A DNA stretch of 64,000 nt from Wolbachia endosymbiont (group B) of Germaria angustata (GCF_964026725.1 NZ_OZ034691.1:620001-684000); one strand, 5' to 3'. Positions 16,335-25,891 are shown, counted from the first letter of the stretch. The notes: generated by a model not told the origin, from the letters alone. A program made the numbers and translations.

Positions 16335-17579
16335 GTGAGAGAAGAGTCTTTATTAGTTAAAGCAGGAAGAAAATTTAATGATTATAAAGGATCGATGAAC
16401 CCACCAGTTTATCATTCTTCTACCATATTATTTCCTACTTACAAGGATTACTTAAGTGCAGCGAATGGGGAGAGTATATATGATGTGATCAATGATGGTG
16501 TTGCAAGGGATTACAGCTATAGTAATGTTGGTACGCCTACTGTTCATTATTTTTCAAATGCACTGGCTGAAATTGAGGGTAGGGGACAAGCACTCATCTA
16601 CCCTTCTGGATTATTTGCACTTACTTTTGCTATTTTGACTTTCACTAAAGCAGGTTCGCATGTTCTGATACAAGATAATAGTTATTATAGGCTAAAGAGA
16701 TTTGCCGAAAATGAACTACCAACAAAAAGAGGAGTAGAAGTAACTTTTTATGATCCGACACAGGATATAACTGATTTAGTTCAGAGTAACACTTCACTCA
16801 TCATGATTGAGACTCCTGGTTCTATAACGTTTGAGATTTCGAATGTAGAGCATATAGTAAAAGTTGCTAAAGAACGTGGAATTGTAACCGTTTGTGACAA
16901 TTCATGGGCCACTCCTTTGTTGTTTAAGCCGCTTGATTATGGAATTGATATTGCACTATATGCGGTGACAAAGTATCTAGCCGGTCACTCAGATTTAGTG
17001 ATGGGAGCTATGATTGCTGAAGGTAAAATTTTTAAATTGCTTTATGAGAGCTATAAAAATTACGGAGTAACCATTCAATCGCACGACTGTTACCTTGCAC
17101 ATAGGGGACTTAGAACACTGCAAACACGCATGAGGAAACATCAAAGTACAGCAATGCAAGTGGCAAAGTGGCTGGAAAAACATTCAAAAATCAAAAGAGT
17201 TTTGTATCCAGCACTTCCCTCCCATCCTCAACATGAATTATGGAAAAATTATTTCAAAGGGGCAAGTAGTGTATTTAGTATAGCACTCGATAGAGAATAT
17301 TCATGTGAAGAACTAAGCTGCATGGTTGATCATATGAAAATTTTTAGTATTGGTGCTTCTTGGGGAGGGTGCGACAGTTTGATATTACCAGTAGATCGTA
17401 GATCTATGTCAAGATCTGTAATGAATTCAGATTGTGGTGGAAGTTTCGTGCGAATATTTTGTGGACTGGAAGATCCTGAAGATTTAATCTTTGACCTTAA
17501 TGACGCACTAAAAAGGTTACCATGTTTAGACTTTCAAAACGATGAAGTAGGACATGAAACTGAGAGAATTACTGCATGA
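16335..17579 (+). CDS. metC: Cystathionine beta-lyase / Cys-Met metabolism PLP enzyme
   Basis: This is a PLP-dependent enzyme of the Cys/Met metabolism family, here closest to cystathionine beta-lyase, which releases homocysteine from cystathionine. Visible features are YSNVGTPTVHYF near the N-terminus, the DNSWATPLLFKP loop with its cofactor aspartate, and the Schiff-base lysine in AVTKYLAGHSD. The C-terminal GASWGGCDSLI is typical of the beta-lyase branch. The length of 414 is slightly above average. The start is GTG 16335 and the gene overlaps murE by 26 nt. Exact substrate is inferred from family resemblance. Confidence 0.85.
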   Translation: MREESLLVKAGRKFNDYKGSMNPPVYHSSTILFPTYKDYLSAANGESIYDVINDGVARDYSYSNVGTPTVHYFSNALAEIEGRGQALIYPSGLFALTFAILTFTKAGSHVLIQDNSYYRLKRFAENELPTKRGVEVTFYDPTQDITDLVQSNTSLIMIETPGSITFEISNVEHIVKVAKERGIVTVCDNSWATPLLFKPLDYGIDIALYAVTKYLAGHSDLVMGAMIAEGKIFKLLYESYKNYGVTIQSHDCYLAHRGLRTLQTRMRKHQSTAMQVAKWLEKHSKIKRVLYPALPSHPQHELWKNYFKGASSVFSIALDREYSCEELSCMVDHMKIFSIGASWGGCDSLILPVDRRSMSRSVMNSDCGGSFVRIFCGLEDPEDLIFDLNDALKRLPCLDFQNDEVGHETERITA

Positions 17580-19137
17580 TATTGTTGATGTTAACTTTGA
17601 CGTTGAAATCAAGGGCGTTACATGTAATCCCAAGAGAGTCAGGGAAGGTTATCTTTTCGTTTGTGTGTCAGAAAGGAGTAAAGAATACGCAACATGCGAT
17701 ACTGGAATCCATATCCTTCCTACTGAATCACAGTGCTACGTACACAACTGTGTAGACGTTGTGATACAAGGGGCCAAGAAAGATGTCATCCCAGTGCTTG
17801 ACTACTTGGATCCAGAAAATTTAATTGCAAATGAGCACACTAGGCAATTGTATAATAAAAATTGGATTCCAGTGTCCGCTACTCGAATGACAAGTACTCC
17901 AAGTTTTGCAGTGCTTTACCACTTGGACCCTCAAGGAATATACAGTGAAATAGTCAGCAGGTTTTATCAATTCAAACAACCTAAATATGTTGCTGCTGTA
18001 ACTGGTACGAATGGTAAAACGTCAGTGGTGGAATTTTGTCGCCAGATTTGGCAAGATAATGCAGCGTCTATAGGAACACTGGGAACATGTGTCAATAATA
18101 ATAGAAAAGATAATAGCCTTACAACGCCAAGTGCAGATGATCTTTATTCCACATTGCGTGACATAAATAATAAGAACGTAGAACACTTAGCATTAGAAGC
18201 TTCAAGCCATGGAATCGATCAATACAGAATCCATGGACTCAGGTTCAATGCTGCAGCTTTTACTAATTTCTCTCAAGATCATTTGGACTATCACAAAAGT
18301 ATCGATGAGTATTTTGAGGCCAAGAAAAGGTTGTTTGATGAGGTATTGCCAAAAGAAAAAACAGCGATTTTAAATGCAGATATAGGCGAATATGGAGAGT
18401 TGCTCAACATAGCTGAAAAGCGTGGCAACAAAGTTATAACCTATGGAAAAAAAAACTCTGATATTACTTTATTAAAGCAGATACCCACTGCCAATGGTCA
18501 ATACCTAACAATTCAAATCGGTGATGAAATTTATAACGCATTTTTTCCGATTTTTGGGCAATTTCAAGCATATAATTTGTTGTGTGCAATCGGTATAGTT
18601 ATTTCATCTGGTATGGACTATCAAAGAATGTGTATAGATAAACTCGCTTCTCCACCTGGAAGAATGGAAAAAGTGAACACTTTTGCATTTGTCGATTACG
18701 CTCATACTCCAAGTGCACTCAAACAAGCTCTGTTGTCTTTAAAATGGCACTTCAATAAAAAGATAGTTCTAGTGTTCGGTTGTGGCGGGAATCGTGATCA
18801 AATAAAACGTGCAGAGATGGGTAAAATAGCACAAATGCTTGCAGGTAAAGTTATAGTCACAGATGACAATCCGCGTGATGAAGATCCAGGGAAAATTCGT
18901 CACGATATTTTGTTACATTGCCCTGATGCACTGGAGATAGGAGATAGAAAAAAAGCTATAGAGAAAGGTATAAATATAGCACATGATGAAAATATGATTC
19001 TGCTAGTTGCAGGAAAAGGACATGAAAGATTCCAAATAATAGAAGGCCAAGCCCTTGAATTCAGTGATGTTGAAGTTATTAGAGAGGGCCAAAAATTTGC
19101 TACTGTTGTTTTGCTCTCTCCTTCATCCAACGCCTGA
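17554..19137 (+). CDS. murE: UDP-MurNAc-tripeptide synthetase MurE, with inserted palindromic segment
   Basis: MurE adds the third residue to UDP-MurNAc-dipeptide in lipid II synthesis. The ATP loop is VTGTNGKTSV at residues 149-158. HGIDQYRIHG, NFSQDHLDYH and the meso-diaminopimelate-specific DNPRDEDPG follow, so the added residue is probably meso-DAP. The protein is 527 residues, longer than usual, and the P-loop lies about 35 residues later than normal. The excess maps to residues about 77-114, encoded by an in-frame palindromic repeat (17784-17893). The ATG at 17554 overlaps metC. Catalytic residues are intact, so the enzyme is probably active. Confidence 0.95.
   Translation: MKLRELLHDIVDVNFDVEIKGVTCNPKRVREGYLFVCVSERSKEYATCDTGIHILPTESQCYVHNCVDVVIQGAKKDVIPVLDYLDPENLIANEHTRQLYNKNWIPVSATRMTSTPSFAVLYHLDPQGIYSEIVSRFYQFKQPKYVAAVTGTNGKTSVVEFCRQIWQDNAASIGTLGTCVNNNRKDNSLTTPSADDLYSTLRDINNKNVEHLALEASSHGIDQYRIHGLRFNAAAFTNFSQDHLDYHKSIDEYFEAKKRLFDEVLPKEKTAILNADIGEYGELLNIAEKRGNKVITYGKKNSDITLLKQIPTANGQYLTIQIGDEIYNAFFPIFGQFQAYNLLCAIGIVISSGMDYQRMCIDKLASPPGRMEKVNTFAFVDYAHTPSALKQALLSLKWHFNKKIVLVFGCGGNRDQIKRAEMGKIAQMLAGKVIVTDDNPRDEDPGKIRHDILLHCPDALEIGDRKKAIEKGINIAHDENMILLVAGKGHERFQIIEGQALEFSDVEVIREGQKFATVVLLSPSSNA
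17784..17893. repeat. Palindromic repeat inserted in frame within murE
   Basis: The left end TGTCATCCCAGTGCTTGACT and right end CCAGTGTCC...CGAATGACA match the termini of the intergenic palindromic elements at 35803 and 47600. Here the element keeps the reading frame open and adds about 37 residues (KDVIPVLDYLDPEN to SATRMTST). Rickettsiales are known to carry palindromic elements inside coding genes. Confidence 0.75.
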
Positions 19138-19509
19138 ATGGCTTTTTCCTTAAGTCATAACTGTACGCTGCTGGCATTTTTACCTTCTTGTTACACTAAA
19201 TCACTATCTTATCTTGTTCCTACTATTATGAGAAGAGCTATACAAGGATATGAAAGTGGAGATTGTGGTTACAAGATTAGTGAGAGAATATAGAAAAATT
19301 GAGGATGAAATATTGCGTGATATAGTTCATTTAGTGATAAAGGCTCTTACAGGTATAGTAGCGCTTCATAAGTAAGAATATTTTTACAAAGAATTTAATA
19401 ATCACAATTTAGGCAATGATGAAAGTTCTTTAAGAAAAAAGTTTAATACTATCAAGAAAAGTTTGCATAGGCATAGGCATAGCAATATAATACATAATAA
19501 TCAAAATAT
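19138..19509. other. Gap with eroded coding remnant
   Basis: There is no intact gene. On the plus strand the frames MRRAIQGYESGDCGYKISER (from 19229), EDEILRDIVHLVIKALTGIV and KEFNNHNLGNDESSLRKK (up to 19512) read in succession but are separated by stops. They may be one lost hypothetical gene. I cannot identify it. Confidence 0.3.
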
Positions 19510-20394
19510 CTAAAATCCTGTCAATTTATTTGCACAGTCAATCACTTGAGAATTCGGAAATTGATTTTTAAACCAAGTGTACTGGCGTTTTGCATAATGC
19601 CTTGTGTTTGTTTGAGCAATCTGTATTGCTTCGTCTAAAGTAATCTCCCCTTTTAAGTATCTTATAATTTCTGGCACTCCATGTGCTTTCATAGCTGGCA
19701 AATGTGGAGATGGGTTCATGCTAAGTAGGTTTTTTACTTCATCAATTGCTCCATTTTCAACCATTTCAATAAAACGAGAATTTATTTTTCGGTATATATC
19801 CTCACGTTTAGGTAGAATTGTATATACCTTAAAATTATTGAACAAAGGAGGCTGTCTATTTTCTTGCCATACAAAGATTGTCTTGCCAGTTTCAGTGATA
19901 ACTTCAAGTGCTCTTGAGAGGCGATGTGAGTCATTAATAAATATTTTACCTTGAATCCTTGGATCTTTGCTTAGCACTAATTTGTAGAATTCCTCTTTAC
20001 TTAAATTTTTTCTAAGTTCATTTACGTTTTCTCTCACTTCCTGGCTTATTTGTGGAATCGATGATAATCCCTTGATTAAGCTGCTAATGTAAAGCCCACT
20101 TCCTCCAGTGATGATGGGTATTCGTGAATTTTTCAGCGCGTTGTTAACTTCCCTCTTTAAATCCTCTAGCCATAAACCTACGGAATAATTTTCTCTTGCT
20201 GAAACATAACCATATAGCCTATAAAATTCTTTCTGCTTTGGTGGTTGAGCAGTAGTTACGGGAATCTCTTTGTATACCTGCTTTGAGTCACAGTTTATTA
20301 TGCTAATGTTTTTATGCTTTTTTATCAAGTTATCGCATAATTCTGATTTACCTGAGGCTGTAATTCCTGTAATAATTACTATATTATCTTTCAT
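19510..20394 (-). CDS. miaA: tRNA dimethylallyltransferase
   Basis: MiaA transfers a dimethylallyl group to A37 of tRNAs that read UNN codons. The P-loop is GITASGKSEL, followed by the substrate site INCDSKQVYKEIPVTTAQP. GGSGLYISSLIKGL and the C-terminal NTRHYAKRQYTWFKNQ, typical of the family, are clear. The length of 294 is normal. The stop lies at 19510 in an AT-rich gap, and the gene is divergent from the small gene at 20470. The tRNA-Leu in this window (anticodon CAA, AA at positions 37-38) is a natural substrate. Confidence 0.95.
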   Translation of the reverse strand: MKDNIVIITGITASGKSELCDNLIKKHKNISIINCDSKQVYKEIPVTTAQPPKQKEFYRLYGYVSARENYSVGLWLEDLKREVNNALKNSRIPIITGGSGLYISSLIKGLSSIPQISQEVRENVNELRKNLSKEEFYKLVLSKDPRIQGKIFINDSHRLSRALEVITETGKTIFVWQENRQPPLFNNFKVYTILPKREDIYRKINSRFIEMVENGAIDEVKNLLSMNPSPHLPAMKAHGVPEIIRYLKGEITLDEAIQIAQTNTRHYAKRQYTWFKNQFPNSQVIDCANKLTGF

Positions 20395-20469
20395 TTATAT
20401 TAATTTAACTAACCTATGATAGGGTGTAGTAAAAATTTGGATTCTACAATCTAAAATTTGGAGACTTTT

Positions 20470-20940
20470 ATGGCAGAAAATGATAACGATAACTCGTTTA
20501 CTAAGCGTTTTACAAATAGGACTTCTAATGAGACAAGAGGAGGTTTTTCCAGTAAGTATTCATCTCAAAATACCAAAGAACATGCACTAGGAGCAAAAGG
20601 AAAAATTTCTGAATTGGCAAACAAAAAAGCTGAAGCCAAGGAAGCTTTTTCTGAAAGTGGCGGCATAAAGAGTAAAAGCAGAACTATCAATGAAAGATCC
20701 TTTACTGATGCAACAAGAAGAAGTAGATCAGATCTCATATATCTAGTTCGTGGTAAAGATCGAGGAAGATCAGCTTGGCACTATGTATTAGTTGATAAAG
20801 ATAAAAGAGAAATGTTTCTGGCAAAAAGTAGAACTGGCTCTATAGATGTTGCAGATTATGGAGAGATTTTATATTCAGGATGGGGAGATGATCCACCACA
20901 GACGATAGTCGATAAAATCAATGAGGAGTTCGGATTGTAG
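20470..20940 (+). CDS. Conserved hypothetical protein
   Basis: This 156-residue hydrophilic protein of unknown function starts MAENDNDNSFTKRF. I chose the ATG at 20470 because GGAG lies just upstream; the TTG at 20458 includes that RBS. The first 75 residues are Ser/Lys/Asn-rich and probably disordered. The second half is compact (RSDLIYLVRGKDRGR, SAWHYVLVDKDKREMFLAK, ADYGEILYSGWGDDPP). No signal peptide or membrane helix is visible. It looks like a small Anaplasmataceae-specific protein. It is flanked by miaA (divergent) and tsaC. Confidence 0.75.
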   Translation: MAENDNDNSFTKRFTNRTSNETRGGFSSKYSSQNTKEHALGAKGKISELANKKAEAKEAFSESGGIKSKSRTINERSFTDATRRSRSDLIYLVRGKDRGRSAWHYVLVDKDKREMFLAKSRTGSIDVADYGEILYSGWGDDPPQTIVDKINEEFGL

Positions 20941-21079
20941 TAAATCTGTTGTAAAAACGAGCAGTTGCTAATAAAATTTACTGTAAGTATACAACAGTAG
21001 CCATTTCGGTATCTTAATTGCTACCATATAGCGAGATAACGGTAAACCCAGAGCTATTGTAGACATAAGTTTTAGCTAT

Positions 21080-21667
21080 ATGGTATTTGAAGTAATAAAT
21101 GCAATAAAAAATAATTTGTTAGCATGCTTTCCAACAGAGACAGTATATGCTCTTTCTTGTAATGCGCTAGGTAACGAATCTATAGAAAAAATATATCGAA
21201 TAAAAAAGCGTTCTCAAAACAAGCCGCTCTCTGTATTTGTTAGTAATATTGATAGTTTGATAAATATAGCAAAGGTAAAGGAAGAGTATATCAATTTAAT
21301 AAACTATTTTTCTCCTGGACCAATGACCTATATTTTACCACTTCAAGATAACAGTATATTACCAAATGAGTTCTTTAAAGATAGTATAGGCATAAGAATT
21401 CCTGATCATCCTATTGCGATTTCAATATTAAATGAACTGAAAACTCCAGTAGTTGCAACTAGTATTAACATTTCAGGAGAAAAAAGTATATGCAAAGCAA
21501 GAGATATACCTCAGTCTATTAAGCAACACTTATCTGCAGTAATTGAAGATGATGAATTAGTTTCTGGTATAGAATCTACTATTATTGACTTAACTGGAGA
21601 CAAGATTAAGGTTTTAAGAAAAGGTAAAATTTCATTACAAACAATAAATAACGAATTTTCAAACTAA
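21080..21667 (+). CDS. tsaC: Threonylcarbamoyl-AMP synthase (Sua5/YrdC/TsaC family)
   Basis: The product makes threonylcarbamoyl-AMP for t6A37 modification of tRNAs reading ANN codons. The N-terminal CFPTETVYALSCNA, the KRSQNKPLSVFV motif, the FSPGPMTYILP stretch and VVATSINISGE are all typical. At 195 residues it is the short YrdC-only form without a Sua5 C-terminal domain. No strong RBS is seen before the ATG at 21080. It is followed after 17 nt by holB, so the two are probably co-transcribed. Confidence 0.9.
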   Translation: MVFEVINAIKNNLLACFPTETVYALSCNALGNESIEKIYRIKKRSQNKPLSVFVSNIDSLINIAKVKEEYINLINYFSPGPMTYILPLQDNSILPNEFFKDSIGIRIPDHPIAISILNELKTPVVATSINISGEKSICKARDIPQSIKQHLSAVIEDDELVSGIESTIIDLTGDKIKVLRKGKISLQTINNEFSN

Positions 21668-21684
21668 GATCTATAGGAGAAAGA

Positions 21685-22536
21685 ATGAAAAAGGTGATAG
21701 GCCACAACCAAGCAAAAAAAAAGATAATGAACAACTTGTCTGTTCAATCTTGGCTGATCTGTGGTAAAAAAGGCATAGGAAAAGCAACACTTGCACAATC
21801 CTTTTCTAATTGGTTTCTTATCAAAAATTACGATGAAGTAGCATTAGACTTACACATTGTTGAAGGTGATACAATAGGAGTGGAAAAGGTGAGAGAAATG
21901 AAAAATTTTCTGTACCTAAGCCCCATTCAATCAGAATATAAGATAGCTATAATAGATAGCTTGGAGGCAATGACTAGCAATGCTAAAAATGCAATATTAA
22001 AGATATTAGAGGAGCCGCCACAAAATTCTAAAATATTTGTAATTAGCCATAAGCCATATGATGTACAAACCACCATCCGGTGTAGGTGTTTTCAGCTGAA
22101 TTTACTTCCATTAACTTACGATGAAACAAAGCAGGTTGTTTCATCTCAGTGTAAATTCGACGATAAAATATTTAGTGAGATCATTACTTTGTTTCCTGGA
22201 ACTCCGGGAGTAATAATAAATGCAATAAACAGTGGTGCTTATGAATCACATAAGCATTTTTATACATTTTTCCGTAATCTAAATAATTCTGATATAGTTA
22301 ATAAAATAATTAATAGTGAAATTGAGCTAGAACTAGCATCACATATCATTCAAACCTCCATTTTAGAAAGTATAAAGAAAGAAGTAAATAATGTTGAAAT
22401 TTTGCTAAGTCAATGGAAAGAAATAGATGAACTTTTCGTTGCTGCAAAGCAATTTCGCTTAGATAAAAAGCATGTTTTAGCTAATGTAGTTAACATCATG
22501 ACACAAAAATATAATACTTTTAACATAAATTCATGA
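21685..22536 (+). CDS. holB: DNA polymerase III delta' subunit
   Basis: The delta' subunit is part of the clamp loader. The Walker A region is CGKKGIGKATLAQ, followed by a tract resembling the clamp-loader core (NAKNAILKILEEPPQNSKIF). The sensor-1/SRC-like motif is TTIRCRCFQL, close to the usual SRC. The length of 283 is shorter than E. coli delta' but usual for Rickettsiales. TAGGAGAAAGA is a good RBS. The downstream unknown gene begins 36 nt later. Confidence 0.85.
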   Translation: MKKVIGHNQAKKKIMNNLSVQSWLICGKKGIGKATLAQSFSNWFLIKNYDEVALDLHIVEGDTIGVEKVREMKNFLYLSPIQSEYKIAIIDSLEAMTSNAKNAILKILEEPPQNSKIFVISHKPYDVQTTIRCRCFQLNLLPLTYDETKQVVSSQCKFDDKIFSEIITLFPGTPGVIINAINSGAYESHKHFYTFFRNLNNSDIVNKIINSEIELELASHIIQTSILESIKKEVNNVEILLSQWKEIDELFVAAKQFRLDKKHVLANVVNIMTQKYNTFNINS

Positions 22537-22572
22537 TAAAATCCTGATAATTTAATACTTAAAGTATATAGT

Positions 22573-23367
22573 TTGACTGATAATAAATTAACTTTATGGC
22601 AATCAATAGAAGTTTTAACAAAAACCATATTGAACATGCAGAAAGAATTGAGTTTACTCAAGAATACAGCTTTAGACCAAGACGTCACTTTAGAAAAAGG
22701 GAAGGAGCTGTCAAGTAGTATCTATGAAGCAAATTTTAAGCTCAATAAGGCAATCAATATAGCTACTTTGCCAAAAATTGGCCATCGCATGCTCAGTGGC
22801 GAGTTAGTCATACTTAATCATATTACGAAAGAAGAAGTAAAGATTCCTAGAGATTTTCATTATCTTAAAGTTATTAAACTCAATCATGATGACTATAAAC
22901 TAACGTTTTGTAATTTTTTAGGTAATGAGTTTTTTGAATATAAAAAGTATGATCCACAATATTCTGATCTTTCAGATGAATATAAATTCGTGGATTTTGG
23001 TAGTGTAAAAAAGACTAATAATCTAAAATTTAAGGAGTATGTTGGTCATGCACCTAAATTTTTTGCTGTAGAAGGTCTTATTGAGCCTGGATCTGAAAAC
23101 CATGTAATTGATCTATTTGAGCTAGTCAGAGACGGTAAAGGCAGAAAAGTGGGAACCCTTGCTGATGAATTTGGTTATTTTGATGATCAAAATAAATTAC
23201 ACTACTATAATTATCACAAAAGTGCAGAAAGTAATACTTATGATCCTGAAAGCTTCAGTGTAAAAATGATAAATTTAGATGTGAAGAAAATTGATAAATT
23301 TCACCTTATTGCAGAACAAGGTGATATAATCATTCATCCTATTTTGGAAAATTTAGACATATTTTAA
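22573..23367 (+). CDS. Hypothetical protein next to virB8
   Basis: This 264-residue soluble protein of unknown function has a TTG start at 22573. The first 65 residues are helical (SIEVLTKTILNMQKELSLLK). The rest is beta-rich with many Tyr and Phe (EYKKYDPQYSDLSDEYKFVD, then KFFAVEGLIEPGS). No signal peptide or membrane segment is seen. It sits 36 nt after holB and 30 nt before the virB8 paralogue, on the same strand, so a link to type IV secretion is possible but only by position. Confidence 0.7.
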   Translation: MTDNKLTLWQSIEVLTKTILNMQKELSLLKNTALDQDVTLEKGKELSSSIYEANFKLNKAINIATLPKIGHRMLSGELVILNHITKEEVKIPRDFHYLKVIKLNHDDYKLTFCNFLGNEFFEYKKYDPQYSDLSDEYKFVDFGSVKKTNNLKFKEYVGHAPKFFAVEGLIEPGSENHVIDLFELVRDGKGRKVGTLADEFGYFDDQNKLHYYNYHKSAESNTYDPESFSVKMINLDVKKIDKFHLIAEQGDIIIHPILENLDIF

Positions 23368-23396
23368 AGTTTTTTTAGAGTTATTATAATTAGGTT

Positions 23397-24047
23397 ATGG
23401 AAGTTGAATCAGTAAAAAACAAAAGTTATTTCAGGAAAGCAGTAGAATGGTATTGCCACAGATACCTGTTCTGCGTTATAGAAAGATCTTGGATGGCGTT
23501 AATAGCGTTACTTCTCTTAGTATGTTTATTTTTATCATTACTAAACATATACCTATTACTTCCTGTTAAAAAAGATTTAAATTTTGTGAAGTACACGAAC
23601 CACACAGAAGATGAGTTTTCTACAATACATAAACTTAGTTTTAGTGAAAAAGAAGATGAATACACTTCCATAGCAAGGTACTTGGTAAGTCAATACGTTG
23701 AAGCATACGAGTCCTCTCAGATCGTTGAATCAAAGTATCAAGAAAATTTTATAAAAAACAATTCTATATATAAAATCTATCAAGACTTTCAGGAAAAAGT
23801 AAACGATGAAGCTGTTTCATCCACAAGAAAAATTACCAACATAAACGTAACAACATTATCTATTGACCGGTTGACCAAGAACTTAGTTACATTTGCTGGA
23901 AACGCTACTGTAGTTTTTACAGCTGAGCAAAATAAGAAAATGAAAGACTATGCTGTGGAGATTAGCTTTACTTTATCAAACATGAAAGCAACTCTAACTG
24001 GTATAATACCATTTAAATTTATTGTTAATAGCTATAAATATAGATGA
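23397..24047 (+). CDS. virB8: VirB8-family type IV secretion protein
   Basis: VirB8 is a bitopic inner-membrane component that helps assemble type IV secretion systems. A short cytoplasmic N-terminus, one membrane helix (residues about 33-55, ALIALLLLVCLFLSLL) and a periplasmic domain are visible. The domain contains IARYLVSQYVEAYES and, near the end, VEISFTLSNMKATL, as expected for VirB8. No other virB genes are nearby, so this is likely the stand-alone second virB8 copy known in Rickettsiales rather than the operon copy. It is convergent with mrpD, with a 6-nt gap. Confidence 0.8.
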   Translation: MEVESVKNKSYFRKAVEWYCHRYLFCVIERSWMALIALLLLVCLFLSLLNIYLLLPVKKDLNFVKYTNHTEDEFSTIHKLSFSEKEDEYTSIARYLVSQYVEAYESSQIVESKYQENFIKNNSIYKIYQDFQEKVNDEAVSSTRKITNINVTTLSIDRLTKNLVTFAGNATVVFTAEQNKKMKDYAVEISFTLSNMKATLTGIIPFKFIVNSYKYR

Positions 24048-24053
24048 TTATAT

Positions 24054-25562
24054 TTATAACATTATTTGGTAGCTAAAAAAAATAACTAAAGTGCATATAG
24101 CAGTAATAACTGGGGGTAAAACTAGAAGCATTGGTGTCTTTTTAATAAAATAATTTCTAGAAGGCTTTGAGAAAAAGGCGTTGTAAATTATTGGTAAAAA
24201 GTATAGAGCGTTGAGTATAGTACTGACAATTAACACCAGAGCTACAAATACAGAAAGTGTTACATTACTAGAGTTAAAAACAGCTTGAAAAATGAAAAAT
24301 TTGCTCCAAAAAGTCGGAGCAGGTGGTACCCCTATCATGGACAATGCACCTATAGTAAATGCTATCATACTAATTGGCATACTACGTCCTATACCGTGAA
24401 TTCTATCTATGTATTTCTCACCTGTTTTCGTTATTATTGCTCCAGCAGTGAAAAACAAAGTGATTTTTGCAAATGCGTGGCAAACTAATTGAAAAATTGC
24501 AACCCTCATGCTGAATTCACTAAAAATTGAAGCAAACAATATAATATATGACAACTGAGAGATAGTAGAATAAGCAAGCAATTTCTTTAATTCCTTTTGC
24601 TTTAATGCAATTAACGATGCAGTAATAATAGTAAATCCAGCAGCGTACGGAAGCCATCCTCCAGCAAACCAACTTTGCTGTGCAAAACGTTGCATATTAT
24701 CGATGCCAAAAGTGTATAATATAACTTTGATGATGATGAACACTCCTGATTTCACAACAGCAACAGCATGTAGTAGTGCGCTTACAGGAGTTGGTGCAAC
24801 CATTGCTTTTGGCAACCAAAAATGCATTGGCATTAATGCAGCTTTTCCTATTCCATAAATCAGCATAGCAAAACATACTGCAATAAAAGTTATGAACGAA
24901 GTATCAAACTTGAATATTCCACCTCTTACAAAGTCTAAAGTATGGAATTCATTATATAAGAGGCCTATTGCAGGAAAAAATAACACTAAAGAAGAGAAAA
25001 ATAGTAAACCAAAGTAATAGCGTCCTGCAATTACTGATTCATTTGTTGAGTTGTAAGTAATCAGAGGGTATGTACTAATAGTTAGAAGCTCGTAAAAGAC
25101 AAATGTAGTGAGCAAATCTCCAGAAAAAGCAATAAACATTGCACAGCTAATCGCTATTGAAAAAAAGCATAGAAAACTCGAGTAGTTACTATCAGCATAG
25201 TTATTTCGCATATAACATATTGCATACATACTGGTTAGTACCCACAAAAATGATATTAATAAACTGAATATTGCTCCACTAGACTCTAACTTTAAACTAA
25301 TATGCAAATTATTACCAAAGTCTATGAGAATAAATTGAGAATGATCACCATACACCAAATATAAAGTGCATAGAGATGTATACGCAAATAGAAGCATAGA
25401 AGAAACAACAGTAATGCTATTGTTCACTCTGGGCCACTTACTAGTAAAAGAAATAGCTAATGCACTTAAAAGTGGGATCAACGCAGTAATTAACAAATAA
25501 TTCTCAGTAATAAAAAGTGGCAAGGAAAGAGATATTAAAACAAAATCCATTAAGTAATTCAT
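24054..25562 (-). CDS. mrpD: Proton-conducting antiporter subunit D (MrpD/NuoM-like)
   Basis: This polytopic membrane protein has about 13-14 hydrophobic segments. The hallmark KAALMPMHFWLPKAMVAPTP, followed by SALLHAVAVVKSG, is shared by Mrp antiporter subunits and the complex I subunits NuoL/M/N. The length of 502 and overall pattern favour a MrpD-type subunit of a monovalent cation/proton antiporter. No sister subunits are in the window, so assignment as a partner of a multi-subunit antiporter rests on family knowledge. Confidence 0.82.
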   Translation of the reverse strand: MNYLMDFVLISLSLPLFITENYLLITALIPLLSALAISFTSKWPRVNNSITVVSSMLLFAYTSLCTLYLVYGDHSQFILIDFGNNLHISLKLESSGAIFSLLISFLWVLTSMYAICYMRNNYADSNYSSFLCFFSIAISCAMFIAFSGDLLTTFVFYELLTISTYPLITYNSTNESVIAGRYYFGLLFFSSLVLFFPAIGLLYNEFHTLDFVRGGIFKFDTSFITFIAVCFAMLIYGIGKAALMPMHFWLPKAMVAPTPVSALLHAVAVVKSGVFIIIKVILYTFGIDNMQRFAQQSWFAGGWLPYAAGFTIITASLIALKQKELKKLLAYSTISQLSYIILFASIFSEFSMRVAIFQLVCHAFAKITLFFTAGAIITKTGEKYIDRIHGIGRSMPISMIAFTIGALSMIGVPPAPTFWSKFFIFQAVFNSSNVTLSVFVALVLIVSTILNALYFLPIIYNAFFSKPSRNYFIKKTPMLLVLPPVITAICTLVIFFSYQIML

Positions 25563-25630
25563 CTTTCTGTTTAGGTAAAGCTAAAATTATATTCAAGTTA
25601 TAGAGAATTTGCTATTTTTTAGTTGTAGAT

Positions 25631-25881
25631 TGGAAGTGTTAAATAAACCATACGCATCAAGTTAAGAAAAAGTGTCGTAATGAAGAAAGGAAATAAGAAA
25701 AAACTATTTTATATATTAAGTAATAAAGTTAGTAATTTATAGATTTTTCTAAAAAAATATCTTATCCTAGATAAGAATTTCCTAAAAAAATAAATGTAAC
25801 AAATAAAATGCCAATCTTAAATATTGCTATATTTCACGATAGCTACTTAATTTGGCACGTATGGTTTGTTAAACACTTCCA
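25631..25881. repeat. MITE-like element with terminal inverted repeats
   Basis: GGAAGTGTTAAATAAACCATACG at the left is mirrored, with two or three differences, by CGTATGGTTTGTTAAACACTTCC at the right (25858-25880). The similarity extends inward as imperfect arms of about 35 bp. The 251-bp interior is very AT-rich and codes for nothing I can see. It fills the gap between mrpD and dnaB. No family was recognised. Confidence 0.5.
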
Positions 25882-25891
25882 CTCAAAACCG

